Assembly: GCF_014696315.1 (NCBI RefSeq)
Contig: NZ_JACJPX010000029.1
Coordinates: 1 to 64,000, forward strand
Direction of reading: 5' to 3'
Origin: Calothrix membranacea FACHB-236
Lineage (GTDB): Bacteria > Cyanobacteriota > Cyanobacteriia > Cyanobacteriales > Nostocaceae
DNA: 64,000 nt
Every line of letters starts with the position of its first letter. The stretch's first letter is position 1. Under the pieces are notes generated by a model that had not been told where the DNA came from, ran no database searches, and worked only from the letters and a program-made list of their open reading frames with translations. Shown one piece after another: positions 44,949-54,794 of the stretch. The translations under genes and the position numbers were made by a program.

Positions 44949-47534
44949 CTACTTCACCCGCAATTTCAATGTTGCAGTCGTATTAGTATCTACTTTTTGC
45001 TTTTCCCAAAGCATGGGGTGATATTCAATTTTGCGCCAGGGGTCAATCATGTCTGTGTAGTGGGTGTGGAAGGCGTGTCCTGATTGACCAGGGGTATGAA
45101 TGGCTACGGAGTTATCGAGATTTTTTAAATCTACGACCATGCGGAGGGAGGGAATATCAGTTACCTCGAACGATTTATTTGCTTTCCAGCGATTAGCATT
45201 CACTGTTTCACCATTACCAGAAGTGGGAAATGCGCCACGATTAAATAAAGCCTCAATGGGTGCTAAGCCAGATTTACCCAAGGTAGCATTCCGAAAAGTC
45301 ACCGTATGTAAATCACCCCAGTTCCAGGATTTAGGGTCTTTACCTTGAAGGCGTTCGAGTTCATCTACAGCTTTGGTGAAGGACTGGCGGAGAATTTCGT
45401 CGCGGTTTTCTACTTTTGCAGTGTTGCGGTTGTCCCACCAGCTACTATTGGGCTTTTTGATAAGATTTTTCACCACAGCATACCAGCGATCGCCGCCATC
45501 GGGAAAATATTCTGGGGGTAATTGATCGTGGAAGGTTTCGGCTAGTAAGTGTTTCCAGAAGACTTCAAATAAAGCGGCTGCGGGCGATCGCATTTCTAGC
45601 TGTAAGTTCCAATCTAGTAGCAGCTGTTTGGCGGCTTCGTATGGTGGATTATTTAGGGAAAGATTATTGAAGAAAGGTACTAGGGTTTGGGCATTTAAAT
45701 TCTGGTTGTCACCCTGAATCAACTCTACATCCAGTAAGGAGAGAATTTGCTGTGACTTGGCAATCATCTCCACAATCCGCTGGGCGCGGTAGCCATAAAC
45801 CCAATCTGTAGTAATTAAATAAGGATAATTATTTTGTACTAAGTTATTTGCGGTAGCAATATAACCTTGGGGTGGGTTAAAACTTGTGGGTAGTTGCTCA
45901 AAGTCAATATAGCCTTGCCATTCGTATGCATCTGTCCAGCCAGGAACCGGATAGCGCCCCTTACTTTTAGCCCTGATAGGGAATTTACCAGGCATCTGGT
46001 AGCCAATGTTGCCATCAACATCAGCATAAACAAAGTTCTGGGCTGGGACATCAAAGTTCTCTACGGCTTGGCGAAACTCTTGCCAATTTTGAGCGCGATT
46101 AATTAGGGGAATGGCGTATCCCAGGGTGGAAGGTTCTAAAGCTGTCCAGCGTAGGGCTACAGCATATTTTGGCGGAACTTCTACGCCACCTTGTGCCGGA
46201 AACTGCTGAAGTTTAGCGGAAACATCTGAAAGAATTGGCCCATGTCTGGTGTAGCGTACTGTTTGGACAATTGGCTTACTTCCCGCAACTTGAATTGTCT
46301 CCTGTACGAGTTGCATATCTACCCATTTGCCATTTACCTCATATTGGTTAGGGTTTGCAGGGTTGATTTTCTCAATGTACAAATCCATCACATCTGGTTC
46401 AACATTGGTGACACCCCAAGCAATGCGATCGCTATGACCGATAATTACTCCTAGCATCCCCGCAAAGGAAAAACCCGTGACGTTGTAAGGACATTCACTA
46501 TTTTTAGGCGTACAGTGCAAACCGACTTCATACCAAATCGAAGGCATTTGTACTGCTAAATGGGGGTCATTTGCTAATATTGGCTTGCCTGTAGTGGTGC
46601 GGGAACCAGATATTACCCAATTATTAGAGCCTATACCTATTGCTCTTGAGCCAATCAACTCTTCTAAAGCCTTCATAGGTTGGGTAATTGTGGCTAAGGC
46701 TTGGGTAATGGGTAATTGAGAATCTGTAATATGAGCAGCAATTAATTGTGTTTCGTCAAAATCATCCTGTTCGCCTGTTTTGCGTTTTTGCGAATCAGGT
46801 AAGATGACTGGTAAATCTTGGGGGTATGGGGGAAATAGTTCTTCTACCTGAGCCAAATTTAAGTTTTTCAGTAAAATGGTACGTTCAATTTCGCGCTCAA
46901 AGTTTCTCCCCAAATCATAAGCCATGACTTTACCCCAGGTGAGGGAGTGGAGTAGTTGCCAAGGTTCCGGCTTATACCCAGGATTAAGCAATTTCAACAT
47001 GGCATATTCTAAACTAATAGCACTGCCTTGATGCTCTGCTAAATAAGCGTTTACCCCTTGAGCATAAGCTTCCAAATATGCCTTCATCTCTGCATTCACT
47101 TGTTGGATTTCTTGCTGCGCTATCCTCGCCCAACCCATTGTCCGCAGATATTTGTCAGTAGCTACTTGAGAAGAACCAAACATCTCTGCTAGTCGCCCGG
47201 AACCAATGTGTCGCCAAAAGTCCATTTGCCAAAAGCGGTCTTGAGCATGGATATACCCTTGTGCCATAAATAAATCATGGGAGTTGGTAGCATAAATATG
47301 CGGTACACCCCATTGATCGCGTTGGACTGTTACCTCAGCCTTCAGCCCTGCAAGTGCGATCGCTCCATTTTCTTTGGGAAAGGATTGCCTTACAGTATAG
47401 GTGGCAAATCCTACTATTAATAAACCAAATAATAATAGTAAGATAATTGTCTTTTTGAGTAACTTTTGCAACCAAATCTTCTTGGTTCTTCTCATTGCGC
47501 GGGCCGTGGCATATTTAATGAAACCATCGGACAT
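44949..47534 (-). CDS. aiiC: Penicillin acylase family protein (AiiC-like AHL acylase)
   Basis: Protein of 861 residues, with an N-terminal membrane anchor (about 29-48) and Ntn-hydrolase layout: alpha subunit (DQWGVPHIYATNSHDLFMAQG; HAQDRFWQMDFWRHIGSGRL), a linker, then the autoprocessing point before Ser303 in GIGSNNWVISGSRT, and beta subunit residues ANDPHLAVQMPSIWYEVGL. The length and sequence fit the Anabaena AiiC enzyme, which degrades acyl-homoserine lactones. The identity is by resemblance; substrate range is not visible. The start may instead be Met14. Confidence 0.82.
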   Translation of the reverse strand: MSDGFIKYATARAMRRTKKIWLQKLLKKTIILLLLFGLLIVGFATYTVRQSFPKENGAIALAGLKAEVTVQRDQWGVPHIYATNSHDLFMAQGYIHAQDRFWQMDFWRHIGSGRLAEMFGSSQVATDKYLRTMGWARIAQQEIQQVNAEMKAYLEAYAQGVNAYLAEHQGSAISLEYAMLKLLNPGYKPEPWQLLHSLTWGKVMAYDLGRNFEREIERTILLKNLNLAQVEELFPPYPQDLPVILPDSQKRKTGEQDDFDETQLIAAHITDSQLPITQALATITQPMKALEELIGSRAIGIGSNNWVISGSRTTTGKPILANDPHLAVQMPSIWYEVGLHCTPKNSECPYNVTGFSFAGMLGVIIGHSDRIAWGVTNVEPDVMDLYIEKINPANPNQYEVNGKWVDMQLVQETIQVAGSKPIVQTVRYTRHGPILSDVSAKLQQFPAQGGVEVPPKYAVALRWTALEPSTLGYAIPLINRAQNWQEFRQAVENFDVPAQNFVYADVDGNIGYQMPGKFPIRAKSKGRYPVPGWTDAYEWQGYIDFEQLPTSFNPPQGYIATANNLVQNNYPYLITTDWVYGYRAQRIVEMIAKSQQILSLLDVELIQGDNQNLNAQTLVPFFNNLSLNNPPYEAAKQLLLDWNLQLEMRSPAAALFEVFWKHLLAETFHDQLPPEYFPDGGDRWYAVVKNLIKKPNSSWWDNRNTAKVENRDEILRQSFTKAVDELERLQGKDPKSWNWGDLHTVTFRNATLGKSGLAPIEALFNRGAFPTSGNGETVNANRWKANKSFEVTDIPSLRMVVDLKNLDNSVAIHTPGQSGHAFHTHYTDMIDPWRKIEYHPMLWEKQKVDTNTTATLKLRVK

Positions 47535-47811
47535 TGTACTGCTTAGAGCGCGCTATTTATTCTCTCGACACAAGATTTAGATTTAATTGTTCAAAGATTT
47601 AGTGTTGTGGAGAAGATTTTTACATCTCATCTCTTCCCATTGGGGATATGTGAGATTTTTACCGATTACTAGCACCCTGAAAACGCAACCACAAAACTTA
47701 ATCCTTTATTGCTCACCTCGGCTAAAAATTTCTGATGACATTTGCCAAAGCAGACAATTTTTAGATTCCTATAGCCTTGAGTCTATAGATGGAATAGCAC
47801 ACCTGCTATCT

Positions 47812-49020
47812 TTAACCAATATCTTCTTTCAGTATCACCTTCTCATTGACTATATTAAGTTCAGTAATTGATTGTACTGGTTGTATAGCAGTTAGATGTA
47901 ATGACACTTGTGCCCCTAATTTCCGTAAACAGGTGAGTGTATCAATTGTGCTGAAATTGAGATTGCTGAAACTATCTTTAGAGGCTTTGACTGAGATTAA
48001 GTTGGTTGAAATATGCTTTTTTGTGTTGAAGTCCAATTTTTGCACAAAGCCATTAAATACAACAAAATCTAGGTGTTGACCTAGATCTGCTGCAAAAACT
48101 TCGCTAATTGTTCGTAAAGTAATGGCAGCTATTATATTTTGATATAATTCCTCAATTTCTCTTAACGTTCTCGGAATCCCATAAATCTCATCTTTCCCAC
48201 CATCGTACCTAACTTCTGCAATTGTAGGAATAATTTTCCAAGTCGGGAGTTCATAATCAATTACTAGTTGTTTTGCTGCCGAGAAATAAGCCACTTGAAA
48301 TTGCTGAGGAAATGCCACCTTGTCTTCGTCTGTATAGGATATGTATTGCAAATCCTCTAAGGATGGATATTCTGACTTTTCTAATACCATTTCATTGTAA
48401 AGAACTACAGCAGCTTCGGCTCTAGCCTGGTAAGCTTCCTCTAATTCATCTACCTCTGCATTGCGCTTTTTAGTTTCTAAAATGGCAGTATGTTTATGCC
48501 ATTCGTAATTAGCTTTTAAGCGCTCTAGTGATAATTGACGACTGGTTTCTCTTTCTTCGTATTCTTGTTTAGCAATTTGATAGTTTGATTCAGCCTTTTG
48601 CAGTGCCTTCTGATATCTTCGCTCTAAAAAAGGTAACCGTTGCGTCAACCAATGAGGTAAAGAAGGTGGTTTTTGAAATTGTGGTTGTGGCGATGCAATG
48701 GATAAATGCTGTGGTGTTTCCATTGCGGGAAATGTATCTCGAATCCGTAAGTTGTCAAATGAAATTGTCTCTTCTACTGCCAGAGTATGCTCTAGAATGG
48801 TTTGCAACTCACCGATCCAATCTGCTATTTCTGCATTAATTTCATCAACATCAGTTAATCGCTGTTCTAAATAATTTAGCCCACTTTGTTTTTTTCTTGG
48901 CTGTAACAATTTGTAGGATTTCTGGGCGGCGCGTTTTTTTGCTATTTCCGCCTCTCTATGAGCGCGCGCACATTGCTTAGCACTATTTTTCATCAACTGA
49001 GATGGTATATTTCGTTTCAT
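47812..49020 (-). CDS. Coiled-coil protein resembling the N-terminal part of Mrr-type restriction proteins
   Basis: About 402 residues from MKRNIPSQL; ATG 49020 has GGAGT 8 bases upstream. Residues 120-200 form a long charged coiled coil (RRYQKALQKAESNYQIAKQE). The C-terminal 170 residues (LRTISEVFAADLGQHLDFVV; LISVKASKDSFSNLNFSTID; LRKLGAQVS) resemble, from memory, the region that precedes the endonuclease domain in some Mrr-like restriction proteins. Here the protein stops at KVILKEDIG, where the nuclease would begin, so it is either truncated or a nuclease-free paralogue. Confidence 0.55.
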   Translation of the reverse strand: MKRNIPSQLMKNSAKQCARAHREAEIAKKRAAQKSYKLLQPRKKQSGLNYLEQRLTDVDEINAEIADWIGELQTILEHTLAVEETISFDNLRIRDTFPAMETPQHLSIASPQPQFQKPPSLPHWLTQRLPFLERRYQKALQKAESNYQIAKQEYEERETSRQLSLERLKANYEWHKHTAILETKKRNAEVDELEEAYQARAEAAVVLYNEMVLEKSEYPSLEDLQYISYTDEDKVAFPQQFQVAYFSAAKQLVIDYELPTWKIIPTIAEVRYDGGKDEIYGIPRTLREIEELYQNIIAAITLRTISEVFAADLGQHLDFVVFNGFVQKLDFNTKKHISTNLISVKASKDSFSNLNFSTIDTLTCLRKLGAQVSLHLTAIQPVQSITELNIVNEKVILKEDIG

Positions 49021-50032
49021 CTCTAGCAACTCCTGATGTCTGGGTTCATAAAAACTTTTATGCTAGCAAGATACATTTTATTTGCCCTCATAGTACTTAA
49101 CTATTGATTTTGGCTGTGACTATAAATAATCATGCTAGCGTGACAAAGAGAAACCAACAATATATATTCAAGATTACTTTTCAGTGAAAATACTGAAAAG
49201 TAATCTATTAAATTATTGGGCAAAAAAATTGTAGGAGCTAGTCTATGTTCTTAAACGTTGGTTGATATTGCTACCTAGATTTCACAATTTTTTTACTCTA
49301 AAAATAGAATATTTTATGTAACTTTTCTAACTGTATAAAAACGAAAAAACCTCCAACAAAAATTTATATTATGTCTAGATCAATACAAGTTGATTGTCAG
49401 TAAAGGATGAATCATGAGCATAGCCACCCTGAAGCTTATAACATTGGGTGACAGTGAGCTATTTAATTTATTTTATAGGTATATAGCTATATACAGTTAC
49501 AAATAATAAACATCTTAATTGTTGCTGTAATATTTCTTAGAACTTAACTAGATGTGTACTGAGATAATTTTTGCAACTCCGAGTTGAAGATAGTTAAATT
49601 TCATACTAAGTTTGCACCTTTATGTGTCAGTGCTAATTTCTTAGCAAAAGTATTGATCAGTCGTAGAGTATTTTTTGTCAAAAAAATACTAATAATGACA
49701 AAGATTATGCGATCGCTATCCTATAAAATCCCTCCAATTTTCGATGTAACTTTCTTAACGTGACTAATACCAAAGAGGGAAACTCGCTATATATCTCGCC
49801 TCCGAGAATATACTGCAACTTTCTCACTCCTTTGGGTCTCAGCATAACTGCGTGACACTGTCCCTGACTTTTGATCGGTAACCCATAGAACATGATATTA
49901 GACTGATATTAGATATTCACTACAAAAATTACGGCATCCGCCAAAATCGCTAAAATAATTTCTATGACAATCTTCCGCAAAAGGTAAAATAGCGAGAATT
50001 AGTTTATTAGCTGCGATCGCTGGAGGTCATAA
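49021..50032. other. 1-kb AT-rich intergenic region
   Basis: No convincing gene. Contents seen: a perfect 14-bp-stem hairpin (49172-49205), a 30-codon frame with an upstream GGAT (49414-49506) and a 62-codon minus frame (49705-49893), both unsupported. It includes the promoters of the minus-strand coiled-coil gene and the plus-strand methyltransferase gene. Confidence 0.4.
49172..49205. repeat. Perfect 14-bp-stem inverted repeat
   Basis: GATTACTTTTCAGT-GAAAAT-ACTGAAAAGTAATC in the AT-rich gap. There is no T-run and no adjacent gene end, so it is not an ordinary terminator. Confidence 0.6.
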
Positions 50033-50779
50033 ATGGGATTAGCTGGGGTGAGAATTGTGTTGGTAGAACCAGCTGGGCCCATGAATGTCGGTTCAATCGC
50101 CAGGGTAATGAAAAATTTTGGCTTGCATCAACTAGTAATCGTCAATCCCCAATGCGATCGCCTGTCTAAAGAAGCAATGAAAATGGCGGTTCATGCCAAA
50201 GAAATCTTACAATCTGCCGTGGTGGTGGCAACATTGCCAGAAGCTTTACAAGGATGTGTGCGGGTAATAGCCACCGCAGGAAGAGTTAGCAGTTGGGAAA
50301 CGCCTTTAGAAAATCCCCGCACTGCACTTCCTTGGTTACTCGAAGAACCAGAAAAGCCAGTGGCGCTGATTTTTGGACGGGAAGATCGGGGATTAAGCAA
50401 TGAAGAATTAAATTATGCTCAAAGGTTCGTTACTATTCCTAGTAATAAAAATTATCAATCCTTAAACTTGGCTATGGCCGTAGCTGTTTGTTGTTACGAA
50501 CTGGCGCAATCTACAGAGCAATTAGAAACTCAGCCTCCCCTAGCCACAGAACTTGCTCCCTGGGAGATGCTGGAAGCATATTACCAACAATTAGAATCTT
50601 TAATGCTGAAAATTGGTTATCTTTACCCCCATACCGCAGCCAGCCGGATGGAAAAATTTCGCCAATTATATAATCGTACACACCTGCAAACTACGGAAGT
50701 AGCGATGTTGCGGGGAATTTTGCGGCAGGTAGAATGGGCACTGACAAATGCTAGCGATCGCAAAAACTGCGATTCGTAG
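50033..50779 (+). CDS. TrmJ-type tRNA/rRNA 2'-O-methyltransferase (SpoU family)
   Basis: Protein of 248 residues. SPOUT motifs: IVLVEPAGPMNVGSIARVMKNFG, ALIFGREDRGLSNEEL and VTIPSNKNYQSLNLAMAVAVC, with the trefoil-knot SAM site. Members of this group methylate the 2'-O of tRNA position 32. GGAGGT precedes the ATG. It lies upstream of the beta-lactamase-like gene on the same strand. Confidence 0.9.
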   Translation: MGLAGVRIVLVEPAGPMNVGSIARVMKNFGLHQLVIVNPQCDRLSKEAMKMAVHAKEILQSAVVVATLPEALQGCVRVIATAGRVSSWETPLENPRTALPWLLEEPEKPVALIFGREDRGLSNEELNYAQRFVTIPSNKNYQSLNLAMAVAVCCYELAQSTEQLETQPPLATELAPWEMLEAYYQQLESLMLKIGYLYPHTAASRMEKFRQLYNRTHLQTTEVAMLRGILRQVEWALTNASDRKNCDS

Positions 50780-50944
50780 ATTAACATATACCCATTACTC
50801 CCCCCAAAATAGATAATATGGCCTAAACTAAACACAAAAATGCTACTTAGTGGCAAAAAGTGATGTCTGTATTTCAGTGCTTGAGAAGAAATTTTTGGTT
50901 TGGGAGTTGGCATAAACAAGTGTATTGGGTCGCAAGGAGTAGCC

Positions 50945-52576
50945 GTGTCAGAATCGATTGACAAACAAATACCTTTCTCGCGGCGTGAACCCAGAAACCG
51001 CCGCCAACGTCCACGCAAAGTCCAAAAGGTGGAACAAAAGAAGGCAAAAGTGCCTAGCCAAAAGCGTGCTGGCGCAAAAGAAGTTCCACTAACGCGTGTA
51101 ACAAATAGTAACAGTTATTCGCCAATGGTGGCTAGTGGCTCCAGATCCAAGGCAGGATTAGTGATGCCAGCAGCAGTCAAACCCATACCTAGAAACAAGG
51201 TAGCCACTCCTCAGACACAACCCAACACTGTGAAGTTAAAGACAGTGCGGGTAAACCAGTATGGGGTGGCAAAAACTGTGGTGCGATCGCGCAAGACGCG
51301 TTTAAAGCCAATGGCCAGAACCCTGCTATATACCTTACGGCTATTAATCGTAGGTGTTGGTATTGGTGCCATTATGGGTACGGTGTTATCTATATTAGAT
51401 CCAGCTTCGCGGATGACTCCTACTTCTTCATCCTCATCTAATACCAACGCGGGACAAAACCAAACCCAACCTACCCCCAATGCTGCAACACCATCCGGCT
51501 TATCTTTATCACAAGAAATTCCCTCATTAAAAACTGCTGTGCAAAACCTGGCGGCTGCAAACCCCAATCTTACGCCAGGGGTGCTGTTGGTTGATTTAGA
51601 TACGGGTTCCTATGTAGATATTAATAGTTCCGCCAGTTTCCCCTCAGCTAGTACCATTAAAATCCCCATCTTGGTAGCCTTTTTCCAAGATGTAGATGCA
51701 GGGAAAATCCGGCTAGATGAAATGCTGACTATGCAGCAAAGTATGATTGCAGGCGGCTCCGGAAATATGCAATACAAGCCGGCGGGAACCCAGTACACGG
51801 CTTTAGAAGTTGCGACTAAAATGATTACCATTAGCGACAACACAGCTACAAATATGCTGATTGCGCGCTTGGGAGGAATAGAAGCAGTTAACCAAAGATT
51901 CCGCAGTTGGGGTTTGACAACCACAGCCATTCGTAATCAACTCCCCGATTTACAAGGAACCAATACCACCAGTCCCAAAGAATTAGCCACATTAATGGCG
52001 ATGGTAAATCAAGGGAACTTGGTGAATATGCGATCGCGCGATCGCCTACTTGATATCATGCGCCAAACTGAAAAAGACACCCTGCTTCCATCTGGTTTGG
52101 GTACAGGCGCTACTATTGCCCATAAAACAGGCGATATTGGTACAATGCTGGCAGATGCTGGTTTAGTAGATATGCCAACGGGTAAGCGCTACATAGCCGC
52201 AGTCATGGTACAGCGTCCCAATAACGATGCGCGTGCGGAAAAACTGATTAGCGGCATATCGCGTGCAGCTTACCAACAATTTAGCCAAAATGGTGCCATC
52301 CCCAATGTGACAAGCAGTCCTGCACCAACCACTGGTTATCAGACTCCAGTTATGTCACCCTCTGCGCCCAACAGTGGTGTTAATACTGTACCAGTAATGC
52401 CTAATAACGGCGTTAACAATGTGCCGATGATGCCCAACAATGGGGGTAATGTATTACCAATGAATGGTTATCCTGCCCCAGTTATGGCACCTTACCCAAA
52501 TGGTATGGTCAATCCTATGCCGAATACTGGTTATCCATATCCAGTAATGAATCCCCCATATTACCCACCGAGATAA
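50945..52576 (+). CDS. Class A beta-lactamase-like serine hydrolase, membrane anchored
   Basis: About 543 residues. GTG start at 50945 is fixed by AAGGAG. A basic N-terminal region, then one membrane helix (LLIVGVGIGAIMGTVLSIL), a Ser/Thr/Asn linker, and a class A penicillin-recognising fold: SxxK as ASTIKIP, SDN in TISDNTATN and KTG in AHKTGDIG. The C-terminus is an Asn/Pro/Met-rich repetitive tail (PVMPNNGVNNVPMMPNN). It may be a penicillin-binding/DD-peptidase or beta-lactamase acting in the periplasm; the Glu166-like residue was not located. Confidence 0.85.
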   Translation: MSESIDKQIPFSRREPRNRRQRPRKVQKVEQKKAKVPSQKRAGAKEVPLTRVTNSNSYSPMVASGSRSKAGLVMPAAVKPIPRNKVATPQTQPNTVKLKTVRVNQYGVAKTVVRSRKTRLKPMARTLLYTLRLLIVGVGIGAIMGTVLSILDPASRMTPTSSSSSNTNAGQNQTQPTPNAATPSGLSLSQEIPSLKTAVQNLAAANPNLTPGVLLVDLDTGSYVDINSSASFPSASTIKIPILVAFFQDVDAGKIRLDEMLTMQQSMIAGGSGNMQYKPAGTQYTALEVATKMITISDNTATNMLIARLGGIEAVNQRFRSWGLTTTAIRNQLPDLQGTNTTSPKELATLMAMVNQGNLVNMRSRDRLLDIMRQTEKDTLLPSGLGTGATIAHKTGDIGTMLADAGLVDMPTGKRYIAAVMVQRPNNDARAEKLISGISRAAYQQFSQNGAIPNVTSSPAPTTGYQTPVMSPSAPNSGVNTVPVMPNNGVNNVPMMPNNGGNVLPMNGYPAPVMAPYPNGMVNPMPNTGYPYPVMNPPYYPPR

Positions 52577-52938
52577 GGTAGAGGGCAGGGGGCAGGGAGC
52601 AGGGGGAAAATAATTTTTCTGTTTTTTTGGGCGAATATAGGAATTATCGTTTATTTTTAGACGCATATGGTATTGGGCAGCAGCCACAAAGGTTTTAATT
52701 GGGCATGTGGAGTTTGTAGATTTTTATACTAATTTTTGGGAATTCGACAGAATATTTAAACCTGCAAACCCAGATAAAACCTAACGTTCTTAATTACGAA
52801 TTACGAATTACGAATTACTGAACACCGCTGAAGACTGAAAATAAATGAAGAATACTCATCAAAAGGATGAAGTGTGAAAGCTGATGCTTTCTAAGCTTCA
52901 TCCTTTATCCTTCATACTTTTTAATTCTTCATTTAAAT
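52577..52938. other. Intergenic region with repeats
   Basis: GGGGGCAGGGAGCAGG run (52585-52602), a TTACGAA tandem (about 52791-52816) and an imperfect foldback (AAAGGATGAAGTGTGAA...TTCATCCTTTATCCTTCA, about 52860-52918). It provides the leader of the psb28-like gene. No gene seen. Confidence 0.5.
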
Positions 52939-53307
52939 ATGGAATCAACAACACCTTCTATCCAATTTTTTGCGGGAATTTTTGAAGAACTTAGTAATGT
53001 GAGTTTGCGGCGTGAAGTTCGCACTGGTAAACGCATAGTAGTAATGTTTTTTGAAAAACTACAAGCTTTGGAAGGGTTTAATAGCTTTACTAAACCATCT
53101 TTAAATTCATTACGTTTAACGGATGAAGAAGGCGAAGTTAATGTGACTCCTTCTTCTACTCGCTTCATTTTTGGTGGTGATGAAGGCGATGAATTACAGC
53201 GAGTTGAATGTAAATTTGAAATTGAGCAAGATGACCATTGGGAAAGATTTATGCGTTTTATGCACCGCTACGCTGAAGCCAATGGTATGGAATATGGTGA
53301 ACGTTAA
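52939..53307 (+). CDS. psb28-2: Psb28-family photosystem II protein (Psb28-2 type)
   Basis: A 122-residue soluble protein with the Psb28 pattern: IQFFAGIFEEL at the start, LRLTDEEGEV in the middle and the C-terminal EQDDHWERFMRFMHRYAEANG. Compared with classic Psb28, the central part (RREVRTGKRIVVMFFEKLQA) is diverged, which fits the second paralogue, Psb28-2. Psb28 proteins bind assembling PSII/CP47 modules on the thylakoid. The assignment to paralogue 2 is inference. Confidence 0.8.
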   Translation: MESTTPSIQFFAGIFEELSNVSLRREVRTGKRIVVMFFEKLQALEGFNSFTKPSLNSLRLTDEEGEVNVTPSSTRFIFGGDEGDELQRVECKFEIEQDDHWERFMRFMHRYAEANGMEYGER

Positions 53308-53327
53308 CTTAAATTAACATGAGCCAA

Positions 53328-53475
53328 GTAGGGTGTGTTACGGCTATGAAAGTATTTGGGACACAGAGACAATGAAATTTAGCCGTAACGCACCGCCGCA
53401 TGGATGGTGCGTTAGGCGCTAGGATAGTTATTTAGTGACAAATCATCTTGGCAATAAGCGCCTAACACACCCTAC
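53328..53475. repeat. 148-bp foldback repeat
   Basis: Perfect 13-bp terminal inverted repeats GTAGGGTGTGTTA / TAACACACCCTAC, with a nested inner palindrome (GTTAGGCGCT / AGCGCCTAAC) and GGTGCGTTA words shared with 3218-3290. Non-coding; it may be a MITE or REP-type element. Confidence 0.65.
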
Positions 53476-53519
53476 AGTGATTTCTTTATAAATAACCTTT
53501 TCAATCTTTGATGCAACTA

Positions 53520-54638
53520 TCAAACTTTTTGATATCGCATTCCTGGGAGTTGCGATACTAAACCCATCAATTCTAGTTGTAATAAGGCACTGGAAACTGA
53601 ACCAGCATCCATGCCAGTTTTTTGAATAATAAAATCAAATGGTAAAGCATCAGAAGCGATCGCATTGATTACCTGTTGCAGTTCCGGTGCTAAATCTGGC
53701 AAACTTAACTGCTGGGGTGCTGAAAATTCTTGCACTACGTCGATTTGTGGTATTGCTCCCAGGGTTTTTAACAGTTCGTCTAATTCTTTGAGAATTATTG
53801 AAGCGCCTTGACTAATTAATTTTAAACAACCTTGGGATGGGTAATCATCAATTCTGCCAGGTAAGGCGTAAACATCTCTACCAAAATCATTAGCGTAGGT
53901 GGCTGTAATTAACGCACCTGATTTGATTGGTGCTTCGATAACTAAAATGGCGCGACTCAAACCTGCAATAATCCGATTACGCCGGGGGAAGTGACTGCGA
54001 TCGGGTGGAGTTTTAGCGGGATATTCACTGACGACTAATCCCGCAGTCAAAATCTGCTTGTAGAGTTCCCGATTTTTGGGTGGATAGATAATATCGACAC
54101 CTGTACCTAAAACTGCGATCGTTCTCCCACCAGCTTTAATTGTAGCCGCATGGCTTTCAGTATCAATGCCCTCAGCCATTCCCGAAACTACTGTAAAACC
54201 GTTTTTGGCTAAAGCTGTACTAATTTGGCGAGTCCAACGGATGCCATAATCTGAAGGTTGACGAGTCCCAACAATACCCACTAAAGGTTTATTTCCCAGA
54301 TTTTCTTGCAATTCCACTTCACCGCGATAGTACAAACAGGCGGGTGGACTGGGTGTTTCTAATAGCAAGCGAGGATAATCTGTATCTGCTGGTGTCCAAA
54401 AATGGGGGTTTTCTTCCTGGTGCTTAAGCAATAATTGTTCTGGCTGCAAACGCGATCGCTGTTTGACTACTTTTTCTAAAGTCTGAAAACCAAAACCTTC
54501 TACCTGCGACAATTCCGCCGCTGTTGCTTTCCAAGCTATAGCCAGCGTACCAAAATGCTGCTGCAAACGCCGCAGAAATACAGGGCCAATCCCAGAAATT
54601 TGCGACCAAGCTAACCAATACGCACGTTCTTCTCCCAC
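53520..54638 (-). CDS. dprA: DNA processing protein DprA
   Basis: Protein of 372 residues. N-terminal SAM/HhH-like part (ISGIGPVFLRRLQQHFG), then a Rossmann-like DprA domain: PLVGIVGTRQPSDYGIRWTR, VSGMAEGIDTESHAATIKAGGRTIAVLGTGVD, VVSEYPAKTPPDRSHFPRRNRIIAGLS, ALITATYANDFGRDVYALPG. A C-terminal winged helix (PFDFIIQKTGMDAGSVSSAL) is present. It loads RecA on incoming single strands in natural transformation. The start codon is GTG. Confidence 0.93.
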   Translation of the reverse strand: MGEERAYWLAWSQISGIGPVFLRRLQQHFGTLAIAWKATAAELSQVEGFGFQTLEKVVKQRSRLQPEQLLLKHQEENPHFWTPADTDYPRLLLETPSPPACLYYRGEVELQENLGNKPLVGIVGTRQPSDYGIRWTRQISTALAKNGFTVVSGMAEGIDTESHAATIKAGGRTIAVLGTGVDIIYPPKNRELYKQILTAGLVVSEYPAKTPPDRSHFPRRNRIIAGLSRAILVIEAPIKSGALITATYANDFGRDVYALPGRIDDYPSQGCLKLISQGASIILKELDELLKTLGAIPQIDVVQEFSAPQQLSLPDLAPELQQVINAIASDALPFDFIIQKTGMDAGSVSSALLQLELMGLVSQLPGMRYQKV

Positions 54639-54689
54639 TTTCTCATCCTCACAGCCTTGGTTAGAGTATTCCCAATTTCGGCTGAGGTG

Positions 54690-54786
54690 TTAATGGGGAA
54701 TGGGGAATGGGGAATGGGGAAATATCTATTTTGACTCTTGACTCTTGACTCTTGACCCTTGACCAATGACAAATAACAAATGACAA
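54690..54786. repeat. STRR array
   Basis: GGGGAAT units followed by TTGACTC and TGACAAA units between dprA and the DUF218 gene. Confidence 0.7.
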
Positions 54787-54794
54787 ACCCCAAT

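Noticed and set aside
47587-47871. 94-residue plus-strand ORF between acylase and coiled-coil genes
   Set aside because: No family pattern or ribosome site, and it overlaps the 3' end of the minus-strand gene.
49705-49893. 62-residue minus-strand ORF in the 1-kb gap
   Set aside because: No recognised family and no ribosome site; could be a fragment but cannot be supported.
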